Assembly (NCBI RefSeq): GCF_022695985.1
Contig: NZ_JAAPBF010000046.1
Span: 1-38,923, forward strand
Source: Streptomyces sp. NP-1717
GTDB lineage: Bacteria > Actinomycetota > Actinomycetes > Streptomycetales > Streptomycetaceae
Length of the DNA stretch: 38,923 bases
Direction: 5' to 3'
Positions 8,706 to 16,706 of this stretch are shown one piece after another (the stretch's first letter is position 1; the number at the start of each line of letters is the position of its first letter). A program made the translations under genes and the position numbers. The notes below the pieces were generated by a model. It did not search any database, was not told the DNA's origin, and was given only the letters and a program-made list of their open reading frames with translations.

Positions 8706-8748
8706 CCGACAGTGACCGCATGTCAGCGGAACGCTGACGCACTGTCGG
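8706..8748. promoter_or_regulatory. nested inverted repeats upstream of the truncated HTH gene
   Basis: Outer arms CCGACAGTG and CACTGTCGG (9 bp, perfect) enclose inner arms GTCAGCG and CGCTGAC separated by GAA. The block is 16-58 bp before the minus-strand gene start, so it could be an operator or a leader hairpin. Confidence 0.45.
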
Positions 8749-9691
8749 AAGGTGGAGCCGTCCGGAGTGAAGCGGGGATTGACCTGGATGCGTACACGAA
8801 GGGCGTGGAGTCCAGTTCTTCATGCCCCCGAGGATCATCCCCGCGCGCGGGGATGACCCCTCGCTCCTCCCCGCCGCCACAGCCGCGGCGCAGGACATCG
8901 CAAGTGAGAACCTGCACCGTCGGAATTCCAGGTCTGGCCCAGCCTGCATCGACTGCAGGCTCCAGGAGGCGATCGATGGACCGTGCTGGAACGCCGGGCA
9001 CTGGAGCGACCAGTCGGTTCTACGCCTGCGAGAACTGCATGGGGGCAGCCGATGCGGTGGCCCTGCGGCGAGGTCAGATGGTGTGATCATCGCCGCGTTT
9101 GCATACGGCTTCGGCAGCAACTCAAGCATCGTGGGCGGTGGATATGAGCCACGGCTGGCAACTGCCCTTGTTTGTGGCGTACTTGCGCCTAAGTTCTGTG
9201 CTCGTGTGCATCTTTCGTGCAGACGTCTAACTTTTCCTACAAGGAAGGGACACACGCCCTCGTGTCTGCATACAGATGGCAAGTGCCGCGGCGCCCGGCG
9301 CGCGCGCTTCGTGACAGCTCCCGCGCTGCTCCTGGTCGCCGAGGCGCGGCTTTCACAGTCGGGCCTCGCTGCCTGACTGGCGCGGCGCCCGCGCCGGCGA
9401 GGCAGCGCGAAGACGGTCCGGCCGTCGGCAGCCGACATCCCCGTGTCGGATATCGCGTGGGCGGCCGAGCGCGCCAAGCCTCCAGGTGTGGCGTGGGCCA
9501 TCACCGACGCGACGCGCACGGGCAGGAAGTGGTCGTCACCGACGAGACGGCCGCCGTGATCAAGGCGGTCCGAGAGCGGAGATCGCGCGTGCTCTCGGAG
9601 ATCTCTATGCATCGGGAATTTCGGCATGCCGTAAAAATCGGCTTCCGGATTCCGCTCTAGCTGGTCGAAAATCTCAACGAAAGGCCATTCA
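8749..9691. other. 943 bp without a supported gene
   Basis: Long open frames cross this stretch on both strands but none shows family sequence or plausible starts. It contains a CRISPR-repeat-like 20-bp palindrome (8836-8855) and a small hairpin AGCCTGC/GCAGGCT at 8941-8961. Base composition is more mixed than in neighbouring genes, as in decayed DNA. The last bases carry the ribosome site of the toxin gene (GAAAGG at 9679-9684). Confidence 0.5.
8836..8855. repeat. 20-bp perfect palindrome related to the CRISPR-like repeats
   Basis: CATCCCCGCGCGCGGGGATG is its own reverse complement. The flanks (GGAT before, ACCCC after) match one end of the 29-bp repeats on each side. It looks like two repeat halves joined head to head. 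Confidence 0.5.
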
Positions 9692-12600
9692 GTGCGAAGA
9701 CCTTCGCGTCCGATGCGGCGTACGACAAGCACCAATGTGCAGCGTTTCCTGGCGGGTACCGCTCTCCTCGTGGCGAGTTCGGTCCTGTCCACCCTCATCA
9801 CGACGGTTCCGGCGTCGGCCACCATCAGAGTGGCGGATGAGGAGGACACCGGTCTCTACCGAAGCAGCATCGGTGAGGAACCTCGGCTGTTGCGCTGCAC
9901 CGCCGGTGTGGCACTCCATATCGGTGGCCCCGCCCTCAAGGCGAAGGCCATCGAAGGGCTGAAGGGAACCAATGCCCGACTCGCCGCGATCGTCGGTAGT
10001 CCCTCGCACTGGAACGAACTGTCGTCGGCGGCGGGCGGGGACAAGGAGCTGGCGGATCAGTACCGTGACAGGTCCGATGCCAGGCACAAGGGCTGGGAGG
10101 ACGCCAATCGTGTTTACGCGAAATCGTCCTACGACGGTGAAGTCGATCTGCATGCCCCTCGGTTCGACGCGCCTGTAAGGGACTTTACCGAGGGTGGCTA
10201 CCTCAGAGTGGCCAGCAAACTCGGGGAGGACGGTCACGCGCCTCCTTCTGAGAAAGCGCTCCGGAGGGCCGCGGAAATCGCGGACGAGAACCGGGGAAAG
10301 GACGTCGACAACGACTTCATCATCGACGGGATCCTCCGCGACGGCTCCTCGCCCTACTACAGGCAGACCACCAGTAGCGACATCGCCGCCTACCTGAGGC
10401 GCGGGGGCTTTCCTGCAACGGCTCCGGCCGAGGGGTCTCCCGAATTTCGCGTCGAGGTCGAGTATCTGAAGAACGCCTGGGGTGCGTGTGACAGCCTCAA
10501 CCCCGTCGACTTCGATCGTGTTCTGAACCCCGTGCTGGTCACGGCCTCCGCGGAGTGGGAAGCGGAGTACGCCGCGCAGGCCGAGCAGCGGAACACGATC
10601 ATCGAGGCCGAGGCGTCGGCCGCCGCCGAGGCGCAGAAGGCCACCGACGAGATGATCGCGGGAATCGGCCAGGCGTGGCTGGCCGAGCAGATCCTGCTCT
10701 GGCAGAAGGAATGGGCGTCCAAGCCCGCCAATGACATCCTGCGGCCGAAGCCCGAAGTTTTCACCCAGGCGAACCTCGATCTGAAACTTGCTCAGCGTGC
10801 CGCCCAGGCCAGCTCGCTCAGGGCCGTTACGGCAGTCCGCAACGCTGGTCCACTGGCGACGAAGGTGACGGCGGCACAGAAGTCCGCCTACGAGATCGCC
10901 GATGGTCTCGGGGCGCCGAGGGGCCGCGGGCTGGTGTTCGCGCAGCAGTCCGCCCAGGTGGTCAAGGCTTCCTACGCGGCCACCCAGGCGGCGGCCAAGG
11001 CAGCGGAAACGGCGTCGAACGCGGCGTCGGCGACGGTCGCGGACAGCAAGGCGCTGTTCGCGCTGAGCCAGACGCAGTCCCACGCGGTCAACACCGAGTT
11101 CCGTAAGGCTGCCGCGCTGGAGGCCGCCGCCCAGGCGAAGGCCGCCGCGACGGCGGCCGATGTCCAGGCCAAGGAGGCCGCCGCCAACGCCACCAAGGCG
11201 AAGACGGCACAGACGACGGCGGAGAACGCGGAGAAGACAGCCAAGGCAGCTGCCGCCACGGCCAAGGCGCAGCGAGCCAACGCCGAGACAGAGAAGACGA
11301 ACGCGGCTGCCGAACGCAAGACCGCAGACAGCGAGCGGGCCAAAGCCGGCGCCGCGAACGAGCGGGCTCAGAGCGAACGGGAGACCGCGGGGAGGGCGCT
11401 GAGCTCGGCCCAGGCAGCCGCCGAAACGGCGAGCGAACAACGCACGGCCGCCGAAACCGCCGAGCACCGCGCCTTTCTGGCACGGGACAAGGCCGAGGCC
11501 GCCGAACGCCGCAAGAACTCAACCGTCGCCCGCGCCAAGGCCCTTGAGGCCGCCGCCGCTGCCGCCGAGGGAACCGATGCCGCGGCCGAGGCTCGGCAGG
11601 CGGCGACCGAGGCTCGTACCGCCGCCAACAACGCGGCCGGTGCCGCCACCAGGGCCCGTACCGCCGCTGACGAGGCGTCCACCGCCGCGGTGAACGCGCG
11701 CGCCGCCGCGACCAGGGCGGATGGCGCCGCTTCCCGCGCCCGCGCCTCCTCGGACCGGGCGTGGTCGGCCTACCAGACGAGTTATGCCGCTGCGCAGACC
11801 GCGCATGCCGCCGCGGCTGAGGCCATCGACGCCTCCGAAGCGGCCTCGAAGAACGCCAGGACGGCGGAGGCGGAAGCGAAGAAGGCTCAGGCAGCCTCGC
11901 TGAAGGCACATCAGGAGGCGCTGGCAGCGAAGGACGAGGCCGCCAAGACGGCGGCCTGGTCGGCGAAGACCGCCGGGTTCGCCTTCGCCGCCGCCGAGTC
12001 GGCCGCCGCCGCGCGTGACTCGGCGGCCGAGGTGATCAAGCCCGCCAACGAGGCCATCGCGATCGGTACCCCTTTCCGGGAGACCGACAGCGCCGCCGCT
12101 TTCGCGGTCCTGGTCGGCCAGATCTCCAAACCCCTGGCCGAACAGCAGGCAGCGGCAGCCACTTCCAAGGGTGTCGAAGCGGCTCAGGCAGCCGCTGCGG
12201 CCAAGCTCTTGGCCGAAAAGGCCGCGGGCGACGCGAAGATCGCCGCCCAGGCCGCCGCCGACGCGGCGGCCGACACCACCAAGGCGCTGAAATCCGCCGC
12301 CGACGCACGTACGTCCGCGACAGCGGCGGCCAACTCCGCCGCAGCGGCCAAGAAGGCGGACGCCAATACCACCGCCTACAACTCCCAGGCCGGCACCGAC
12401 GCCTTCTACGCTGACTCGGCCGCCGGCGACGCCGAAAGCGACGCTGCGGCGGCGAACGCCGCCGCCTCCGAGGCGGAGAAGGACGCCGGCAGCGCGCGTA
12501 CGGCCGCGAGCGCCGCGGAGAAGGACGCGACCACCGCGGACACCGCCGCGACGCAGGCCGAGAAAGACGCGACCGCCGCCGAGACCGCGGCGAGCAACGC

Positions 12601-13537
12601 GGACAGCGCGGCCAAGGAGGCCGACGAGGCGGCGACCCGCGCCGAGGCGGAGGCACGCAAGCGCGCCGCCGCCGAGTACGCCGCATGGGCGCAGTCCGGC
12701 AGAGAGGACACCACAGGCCCGGACCTGTCCACCGACGAGGAAGCCCTTCTGCGCGAACACTGCGGCCAGCAGTGTGTGGACGACTTCCGGGCCGTGAAGA
12801 AGCTCGCCGCGCTCCATGTCATCGACTGGATCAAGGAAAACGGCGGCGAGGTCCTTCTTGAGGTCTTCGGCATCGACAACATGGTCAACTGCGTGTCGAC
12901 GCGGGACATCGAAACCTGCCTGTGGGCCCTGTTCGACCTGGCCAGTGTGGCGATCGGTATCCTCAAGGCCCCCAGGGTCATCAAAGCGATCGACAACGTC
13001 GCGGGGGGCATCGACGCCTTCTACGAGTCCTCCAAAACGGCCGAGCGCGCCGTTGAGCGCTACCGGGACCTCATCGCGAGGCTGAAGAAGGAGAAGGAAA
13101 ACCCCAGCCCCAACCCGCCTTGCACGGAACCTCTCTCGGTGGGAGCCGCACCGCCGGCACGTACCGTGCAGGCCGCGTCGGCGGAGAAGAATCCTTGCAA
13201 CTGGAAGCTTCCCCCGGGTGTCGGAGTCCCCGTGCTTGATGAATGGGCGATCACAGGGATCAGGGGTTCACACTTCCCTGGCGGGTCAAAAGTAGATAGC
13301 AGCAAGGGACTCTTCAAGGGCACCGTGACAAATGAAGATCTGCAGAAGATCTTCGAGGCGGGCATGGAGGACGCTGCACTCTTCAAGGAAAATAAGGATT
13401 TCTACTACGAGAAGGAATTCAACTACTCGGATGTCATAGGGTTCACTTCCGGAGATTCAGGGGCAGTACCCACGAGCCGAGTCATCCTCGTCATCAGTAA
13501 GTACGAAAGTGTCGTCAACATGTTTCCCGTCAAATAG
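9692..13537 (+). CDS. secreted alanine-rich polymorphic toxin-like protein
   Basis: 1281 residues. A long n-region with arginines is followed by a hydrophobic helix and VPASA (39-43), a probable Sec signal peptide. Residues ~50-285 form a globular part. About 285-1000 is extremely Ala/Lys/Glu/Thr-rich with AxxA periodicity and is predicted to be a long helical or coiled-coil rod. A cysteine-bearing pre-toxin segment (EHCGQQCVDDF, then VNCVSTRDIETCLWALFDLA) lies at about 1015-1090. The last 97 residues (W1185-K1281) look like a toxin tip: GSHFPGG with His1194, KGLFKGTVTNEDLQKIF, a Tyr-rich strand and RVILVISKYESVVNMFPV at the end. This layout resembles BECR-fold RNase toxins of CdiA/colicin type, but the assignment is inference. 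A small probable immunity gene follows directly. GTG was chosen for its GAAAGG ribosome site; ATG 9713 is an alternative. Confidence 0.75.
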   Translation: MRRPSRPMRRTTSTNVQRFLAGTALLVASSVLSTLITTVPASATIRVADEEDTGLYRSSIGEEPRLLRCTAGVALHIGGPALKAKAIEGLKGTNARLAAIVGSPSHWNELSSAAGGDKELADQYRDRSDARHKGWEDANRVYAKSSYDGEVDLHAPRFDAPVRDFTEGGYLRVASKLGEDGHAPPSEKALRRAAEIADENRGKDVDNDFIIDGILRDGSSPYYRQTTSSDIAAYLRRGGFPATAPAEGSPEFRVEVEYLKNAWGACDSLNPVDFDRVLNPVLVTASAEWEAEYAAQAEQRNTIIEAEASAAAEAQKATDEMIAGIGQAWLAEQILLWQKEWASKPANDILRPKPEVFTQANLDLKLAQRAAQASSLRAVTAVRNAGPLATKVTAAQKSAYEIADGLGAPRGRGLVFAQQSAQVVKASYAATQAAAKAAETASNAASATVADSKALFALSQTQSHAVNTEFRKAAALEAAAQAKAAATAADVQAKEAAANATKAKTAQTTAENAEKTAKAAAATAKAQRANAETEKTNAAAERKTADSERAKAGAANERAQSERETAGRALSSAQAAAETASEQRTAAETAEHRAFLARDKAEAAERRKNSTVARAKALEAAAAAAEGTDAAAEARQAATEARTAANNAAGAATRARTAADEASTAAVNARAAATRADGAASRARASSDRAWSAYQTSYAAAQTAHAAAAEAIDASEAASKNARTAEAEAKKAQAASLKAHQEALAAKDEAAKTAAWSAKTAGFAFAAAESAAAARDSAAEVIKPANEAIAIGTPFRETDSAAAFAVLVGQISKPLAEQQAAAATSKGVEAAQAAAAAKLLAEKAAGDAKIAAQAAADAAADTTKALKSAADARTSATAAANSAAAAKKADANTTAYNSQAGTDAFYADSAAGDAESDAAAANAAASEAEKDAGSARTAASAAEKDATTADTAATQAEKDATAAETAASNADSAAKEADEAATRAEAEARKRAAAEYAAWAQSGREDTTGPDLSTDEEALLREHCGQQCVDDFRAVKKLAALHVIDWIKENGGEVLLEVFGIDNMVNCVSTRDIETCLWALFDLASVAIGILKAPRVIKAIDNVAGGIDAFYESSKTAERAVERYRDLIARLKKEKENPSPNPPCTEPLSVGAAPPARTVQAASAEKNPCNWKLPPGVGVPVLDEWAITGIRGSHFPGGSKVDSSKGLFKGTVTNEDLQKIFEAGMEDAALFKENKDFYYEKEFNYSDVIGFTSGDSGAVPTSRVILVISKYESVVNMFPVK

Positions 13538-13557
13538 CCCGTCACGGAGAGAAGAGA

Positions 13558-13848
13558 ATGAGTCTGTCGATTCGTATCAGGAATCAGGCGCATTACGAGA
13601 TCGAGTTCTTCACGGATGGTCCGGAGGACTCCTTCAGAAAAATGTGCCAGAGAGCGCCTGACGACAGCTTGCGGCGTGGCGTCATGCAGTTCGCTGACAC
13701 CATGTTCAACTCCGTTCAGCTGCACCGCTTTGTCGAGGAGCTGGAGTCTCTGCCGGCAAGCGAGATGACGTCGTCGATTCAGAGAGCACTCGACGGAGCA
13801 AAACTCGCCATCCGCAAGTCCGGTTACCTCTACTTCGTCGGTGACTGA
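13558..13848 (+). CDS. probable immunity protein for the upstream toxin
   Basis: A 96-residue acidic cytoplasmic protein without signal peptide, membrane helix or recognised catalytic motif. It begins 20 bp after the toxin stop with a good GGAGAGAAG ribosome site, so the two genes are one transcription unit. Position, size and acidity are those of polymorphic-toxin immunity proteins. Both it and the toxin tip are less GC-rich than the rod-encoding DNA, as usual for exchangeable cassettes. The end of the unit is marked by a 42-bp palindrome. I do not recognise a named immunity family. Confidence 0.65.
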   Translation: MSLSIRIRNQAHYEIEFFTDGPEDSFRKMCQRAPDDSLRRGVMQFADTMFNSVQLHRFVEELESLPASEMTSSIQRALDGAKLAIRKSGYLYFVGD

Positions 13849-13881
13849 ATAGGTTCGACCCGCCGCCGGAGGGCAGAACCC

Positions 13882-13923
13882 AGGGCGTGTCTGTGGATCA
13901 GGCCTGATCCACAGACACGCCCT
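13882..13923. terminator. 42-bp perfect palindrome, probable bidirectional terminator
   Basis: Each 21-base half starts AGGGCGTGTCTGTGGATCAG and the other half is its exact reverse complement, with no loop bases (centre AGGCCT). It lies 34 bp after the immunity gene stop and touches a small converging open frame. Perfect symmetry without a loop is also what fused ends of an insertion sequence would leave. Confidence 0.5.
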
Positions 13924-14050
13924 ACGCGCTTGCCGGCTGGAGCAGGTCCCAGTCGTTGCCGTACAGATTCTCGACCGCTTGGCCAGCAAGGATCCGTTGG
14001 CCGTCGCCGAACTCAGGTGGCGACACGCGCTGGAACGGCCTTTTGTACAT
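13922..14050 (-). CDS. small open frame of unknown reality
   Basis: 42 codons starting MYKRPFQRVSPPEFGDGQRI. The frame is open further upstream without another good start. The sequence looks protein-like but I do not recognise it; it could be the C-terminal scrap of a lost gene. Its stop lies inside the right edge of the 42-bp palindrome, which would serve as its terminator. Confidence 0.25.
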   Translation of the reverse strand: MYKRPFQRVSPPEFGDGQRILAGQAVENLYGNDWDLLQPASA

Positions 14051-14075
14051 CAGGTCCCGCAGTCGGCCCGTGGTG

Positions 14076-14360
14076 TCACTTCCTGGGCAGCGGAGTCGTC
14101 AGGCGCCGGGTGATGCGGTCGCGCATGCCGGGCATGGTGAAGCCTTTGGGGTCGATCTTGTCGTTGGACCATTCGAGGTGGCCGATGACGCTCTGGGCGC
14201 CCCATTTGTGGGTGCGGCAGATCGCGGTACCGACCCGTTCGATCGCCATGAGCTGGGCGGCCGGCCAGGGATCGGTCCCGTTGCCGAGGTTGACGCACTC
14301 GAAGCCGTAGAAGTGGGTGTTGCCGTCGACCGTGGGCATTGGCCCAGAAGAGCAACACAC
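14076..14360 (-). pseudogene. C-terminal remnant of an N-acetylmuramoyl-L-alanine amidase
   Basis: About 80 residues match the distal half of a peptidoglycan-recognition/amidase_2 domain as found in actinobacterial phage-type endolysins: GNTHFYGFECVNLGNG, then WPAAQLMAIERVGTAICRTH, WGAQSVIGHLEW and GFTMPGMRDRITRRL. The conserved WGAQSVIGHLEW segment carries the late zinc-site histidine. The N-terminal half with the first zinc ligands is missing and no start with a ribosome site exists, so it is broken. It suggests that phage-derived DNA once lay here. Confidence 0.65.
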
Positions 14361-14504
14361 ACGTCATCTGATGAGGCCCCACGCGAGTTGCATCGCAAAC
14401 CAGGCCGATTCTCACCCAGCGACGCTGAAGAGTCGCACCAGACGTGTTCCGGCGGCCGGTGCGCTCGACGTAAGCTTTCCCGCCTGGCTCTGTTGATGAG
14501 AACC

Positions 14505-14526
14505 GGCTCTGGTCCACTTCTTGTGG
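14505..14526 (+). repeat. left terminal inverted repeat of the ISL3-type element
   Basis: GGCTCTGGTCCACTTCTTGT followed by GG; pairs with the right end with two mismatches (CT versus TC after CACTT). Confidence 0.7.
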
Positions 14527-14624
14527 GTGCGTACGCAGGGTGACCGTTGATCTTCGCGTGATGCCGGTTGAGTTCGCCCGAAAATCGCCCGGATGGGCGG
14601 TGGTGTGGTCGACAGTCCTTCGCC

Positions 14625-16222
14625 GTGAACGAAGTGCTGCCACAGCTGGATGAGCTGTTGTTCTCCTCGGTCGAGGGCGTGTTGGTGGAGTCGGTCGAGG
14701 TGACAGACACGACCGTCCCGATCGAGGCTCGTACGACCGCAGGGCGGGCGGCCTGCCCGGGGTGCGGGTGCTGATCGGGCCGAATACATGGCTCTTACCA
14801 GCGTTTTCCGCATGACCTGCCGACAGCCGGCAAGCTCGTCGTGGTGTCGTTACGTGTGCGGCGGTTGGTCTGCGCGGAGGACTGCTGCCCGCGCAAGACC
14901 TTCACCGAGCAAGTACCCGGACTCACCCGCAGGTTCGGGCGACGGACCGAGCGGCTGCGGTCGACGCTGGCGACGGTCGGTCTTGCGCTCGCGGGCCGGG
15001 CCGGTGCCCGGATGACGGGCGCCTTCAAGGTTCCGGTCAGCCGGAACACCCTGTTGAGGCTGATCGCCTCGCTTCCGGACGTCGCCGTAGCAGCCCCCGC
15101 GTGGTCGGCGTGGACGAGTACGCCCAGTGCAGGGGCCGTGTCTACGGAACCGTGTTTGTCGACGTCGAAACACGTCGGCCGGTCGACCTCCTTCCCGACC
15201 GGGAGGCGAACACGCTCGCGGCCTGGCTCGCCGAGCGGCCTGGCATCGAGATCATCTGCCGTGACCGGGCCACCTTCTTCTCCGAAGGAGCCACCCGCGG
15301 CGCCCCACAAGCCCTCCAGGTCGCCGACCGATGGCATCTCTGACACAACCTGGGAGAAGCCGCCGAGAAGTGCGTCTACCGACACCGCGGCTGCTTACGC
15401 CCCACGCCGGCTCAGCCGGAGCAGCCGCAGGAAGAGGCGGAGCCGACCGCGTCGTCGCCCTGGCCGACAGGGCACCGGTTCGCCGAACGCACCCGCGCCA
15501 AGCACGCCACCATCCACGCTCTCCTCGCGGCCGGTCACAGCAAGCGGTCCGTCGCCCGGCAGCTCGGCATGACCCTCAACACGATCTTGCGCTTCTCCCG
15601 CGCCACGACTCCGGAGGAGATGTTCACCGGTCAGTGGCAAAGCCGTGCGACCAGGCTCGACGACTACAAGCCTTACCTCGATCAGCGCTGGCAGGAAGGC
15701 TGCACCCACGCCTGGAAACTGTGGGAGGAGATCAAGGAACAGCGCTATTCACGCGGATAGGCAAGCGTCCGCGACTACGTCAGCAGGACCCTTCGCGGCA
15801 AGCCCCAACCGGTCGGCCCCCGGCCACCATCCGCCCGCGCCGTCACCCGCTGGATCCTCACCCATCCCGACGCCCTACCTGAAAGCGACCGGATCCAGCT
15901 CAAGGCCGCCCTGGCCAACTGCCCCGAACTGACCGCACTCGCCGAACACGTGCGCTCCTTCGCCCACATGCTCACGCACCTGCACGGCGACCAGCTCCCC
16001 GAATGGGTCGAAGCGGCCAGCGCCACCGCCGAACTGCCCAGCCTCCGCCACTTCGCTCAGCACCTCCTGCGCGATCTCGACGCTGTCACCGCCGGCTTCA
16101 CCTTGCCCTGGAACTCCCGCGTGGTGGAGGGCCATGTCAAAAGGATCAAGATGCTCAAGCGTCAGATGTATGGCCGCGCAGGATTCGAACTCCTCCGCAA
16201 GCGCGTCCTGCTCTACGCATGG
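14625..16222 (+). pseudogene. ISL3-family transposase, inactivated
   Basis: A GTG-started frame (VNEVLPQLDELLFSSVEGVL) leads through the zinc-ribbon region (CPGCGC) to the catalytic DDE domain ([26 protein letters not shown]) and ends KRQMYGRAGFELLRKRVLLY. Four lesions break it. A TGA at 14772 and another at 15341 each stand where tryptophan is expected (CGC-W-SGR; WHL-W-HNLGE). One base is lost near 15097 ([11 protein letters not shown] expected). A TAG lies at 15758 before ASVRDYVSRTLRGKPQP. Together the pieces cover a nearly full-length transposase. Confidence 0.8.
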
Positions 16223-16230
16223 ATCCCAGG

Positions 16231-16506
16231 TCAGGAGTCGTCCTCAACGAGTCCAAAACCGTCAGAGAAGCCCTCCAGGAACTGGCGGCGCGAAGGATCA
16301 GCCTCCTCTGCAGCCATCGAACCGAGTAGGTCGATGAACTCGCTTCGCTGATCACTCGACAGTTGTGACACCAGATGGGCGACACCCTCCAAGACCTTCA
16401 CCGCGTCATCCGGATCCATCTGCTCGTCCGTGCACCCCTCAACGAACCAGAGGGCATCGACCAAAGCCTCCGCCAGAGCGCGGGTCAGCGACGGGTACAC
16501 AGGCAT
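16231..16506 (-). CDS. small hypothetical gene inside the IS, possible immunity protein
   Basis: 91 residues, acidic, starting MPVYPSLTRALAEALVDALW with GGGAG nine bases upstream. It contains MDPDDAVKVLEGVAHLVSQL and ends FLEGFSDGFGLVEDDS; no signal peptide or membrane helix. It lies between the transposase pseudogene and the right terminal repeat, on the opposite strand, so it is either a passenger gene or a later arrival. The frame is intact although the transposase beside it is broken, which suggests selection. Acidic all-helical proteins of this size are common as immunity proteins near polymorphic toxins, but I do not recognise the family. Confidence 0.6.
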   Translation of the reverse strand: MPVYPSLTRALAEALVDALWFVEGCTDEQMDPDDAVKVLEGVAHLVSQLSSDQRSEFIDLLGSMAAEEADPSRRQFLEGFSDGFGLVEDDS

Positions 16507-16584
16507 CGGAACGATCTCCCACAGACAGCCGATAGAGAGCGGCCATCTCACCACATGCCTCTGACATCACTGTCGGTGAGCCCT

Positions 16585-16606
16585 CCACAGAAAGTGGACC
16601 AGAGCC
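16585..16606 (-). repeat. right terminal inverted repeat of the ISL3-type element
   Basis: Plus-strand sequence CCACAGAAAGTGGACCAGAG then CC; its reverse complement begins GGCTCTGGTCCACTT like the left end. Confidence 0.7.
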
Positions 16607-16706
16607 CGACTTCGGGAGTCACTTGGGTGAGTCCCGGAATCGAACTGCTTGCGTCTCGTGGCATCTCCAGGAGCAGCCGCCCGGGGCCTCGCGAACGGCT
16701 CTCGTT

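Larger units (their letters stand above)
14505..16606 (+). mobile_element. decayed ISL3-type insertion sequence
   Basis: About 2.1 kb bounded by 22-bp terminal inverted repeats (20 of 22 identical, beginning GGCTCTGGTCCACTT at each end read inward). It contains an ISL3-type transposase pseudogene and a small minus-strand gene. The 8 bases flanking each end (TGAGAACC and CGACTTCG) do not match, so no target duplication survives. A further GGCTCTG lies 20 bp outside the left end. Confidence 0.7.

Noticed and set aside
9540..9660. Mutator-type transposase scrap (EIARALGDLYASGIS)
   Set aside because: The resemblance is limited to about ten residues and the flanks do not continue the match.
8341..9849. 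502-codon minus-strand open frame
   Set aside because: Spans the HTH gene in another frame and overlaps the toxin start; no recognisable domain, so only a stop-free run in GC-rich DNA.
16631..16650. Possible tRNA T-arm on the minus strand (GTTCGATTCCGGG)
   Set aside because: The bases either side of TTCGATT do not pair and no acceptor or anticodon arm can be drawn.
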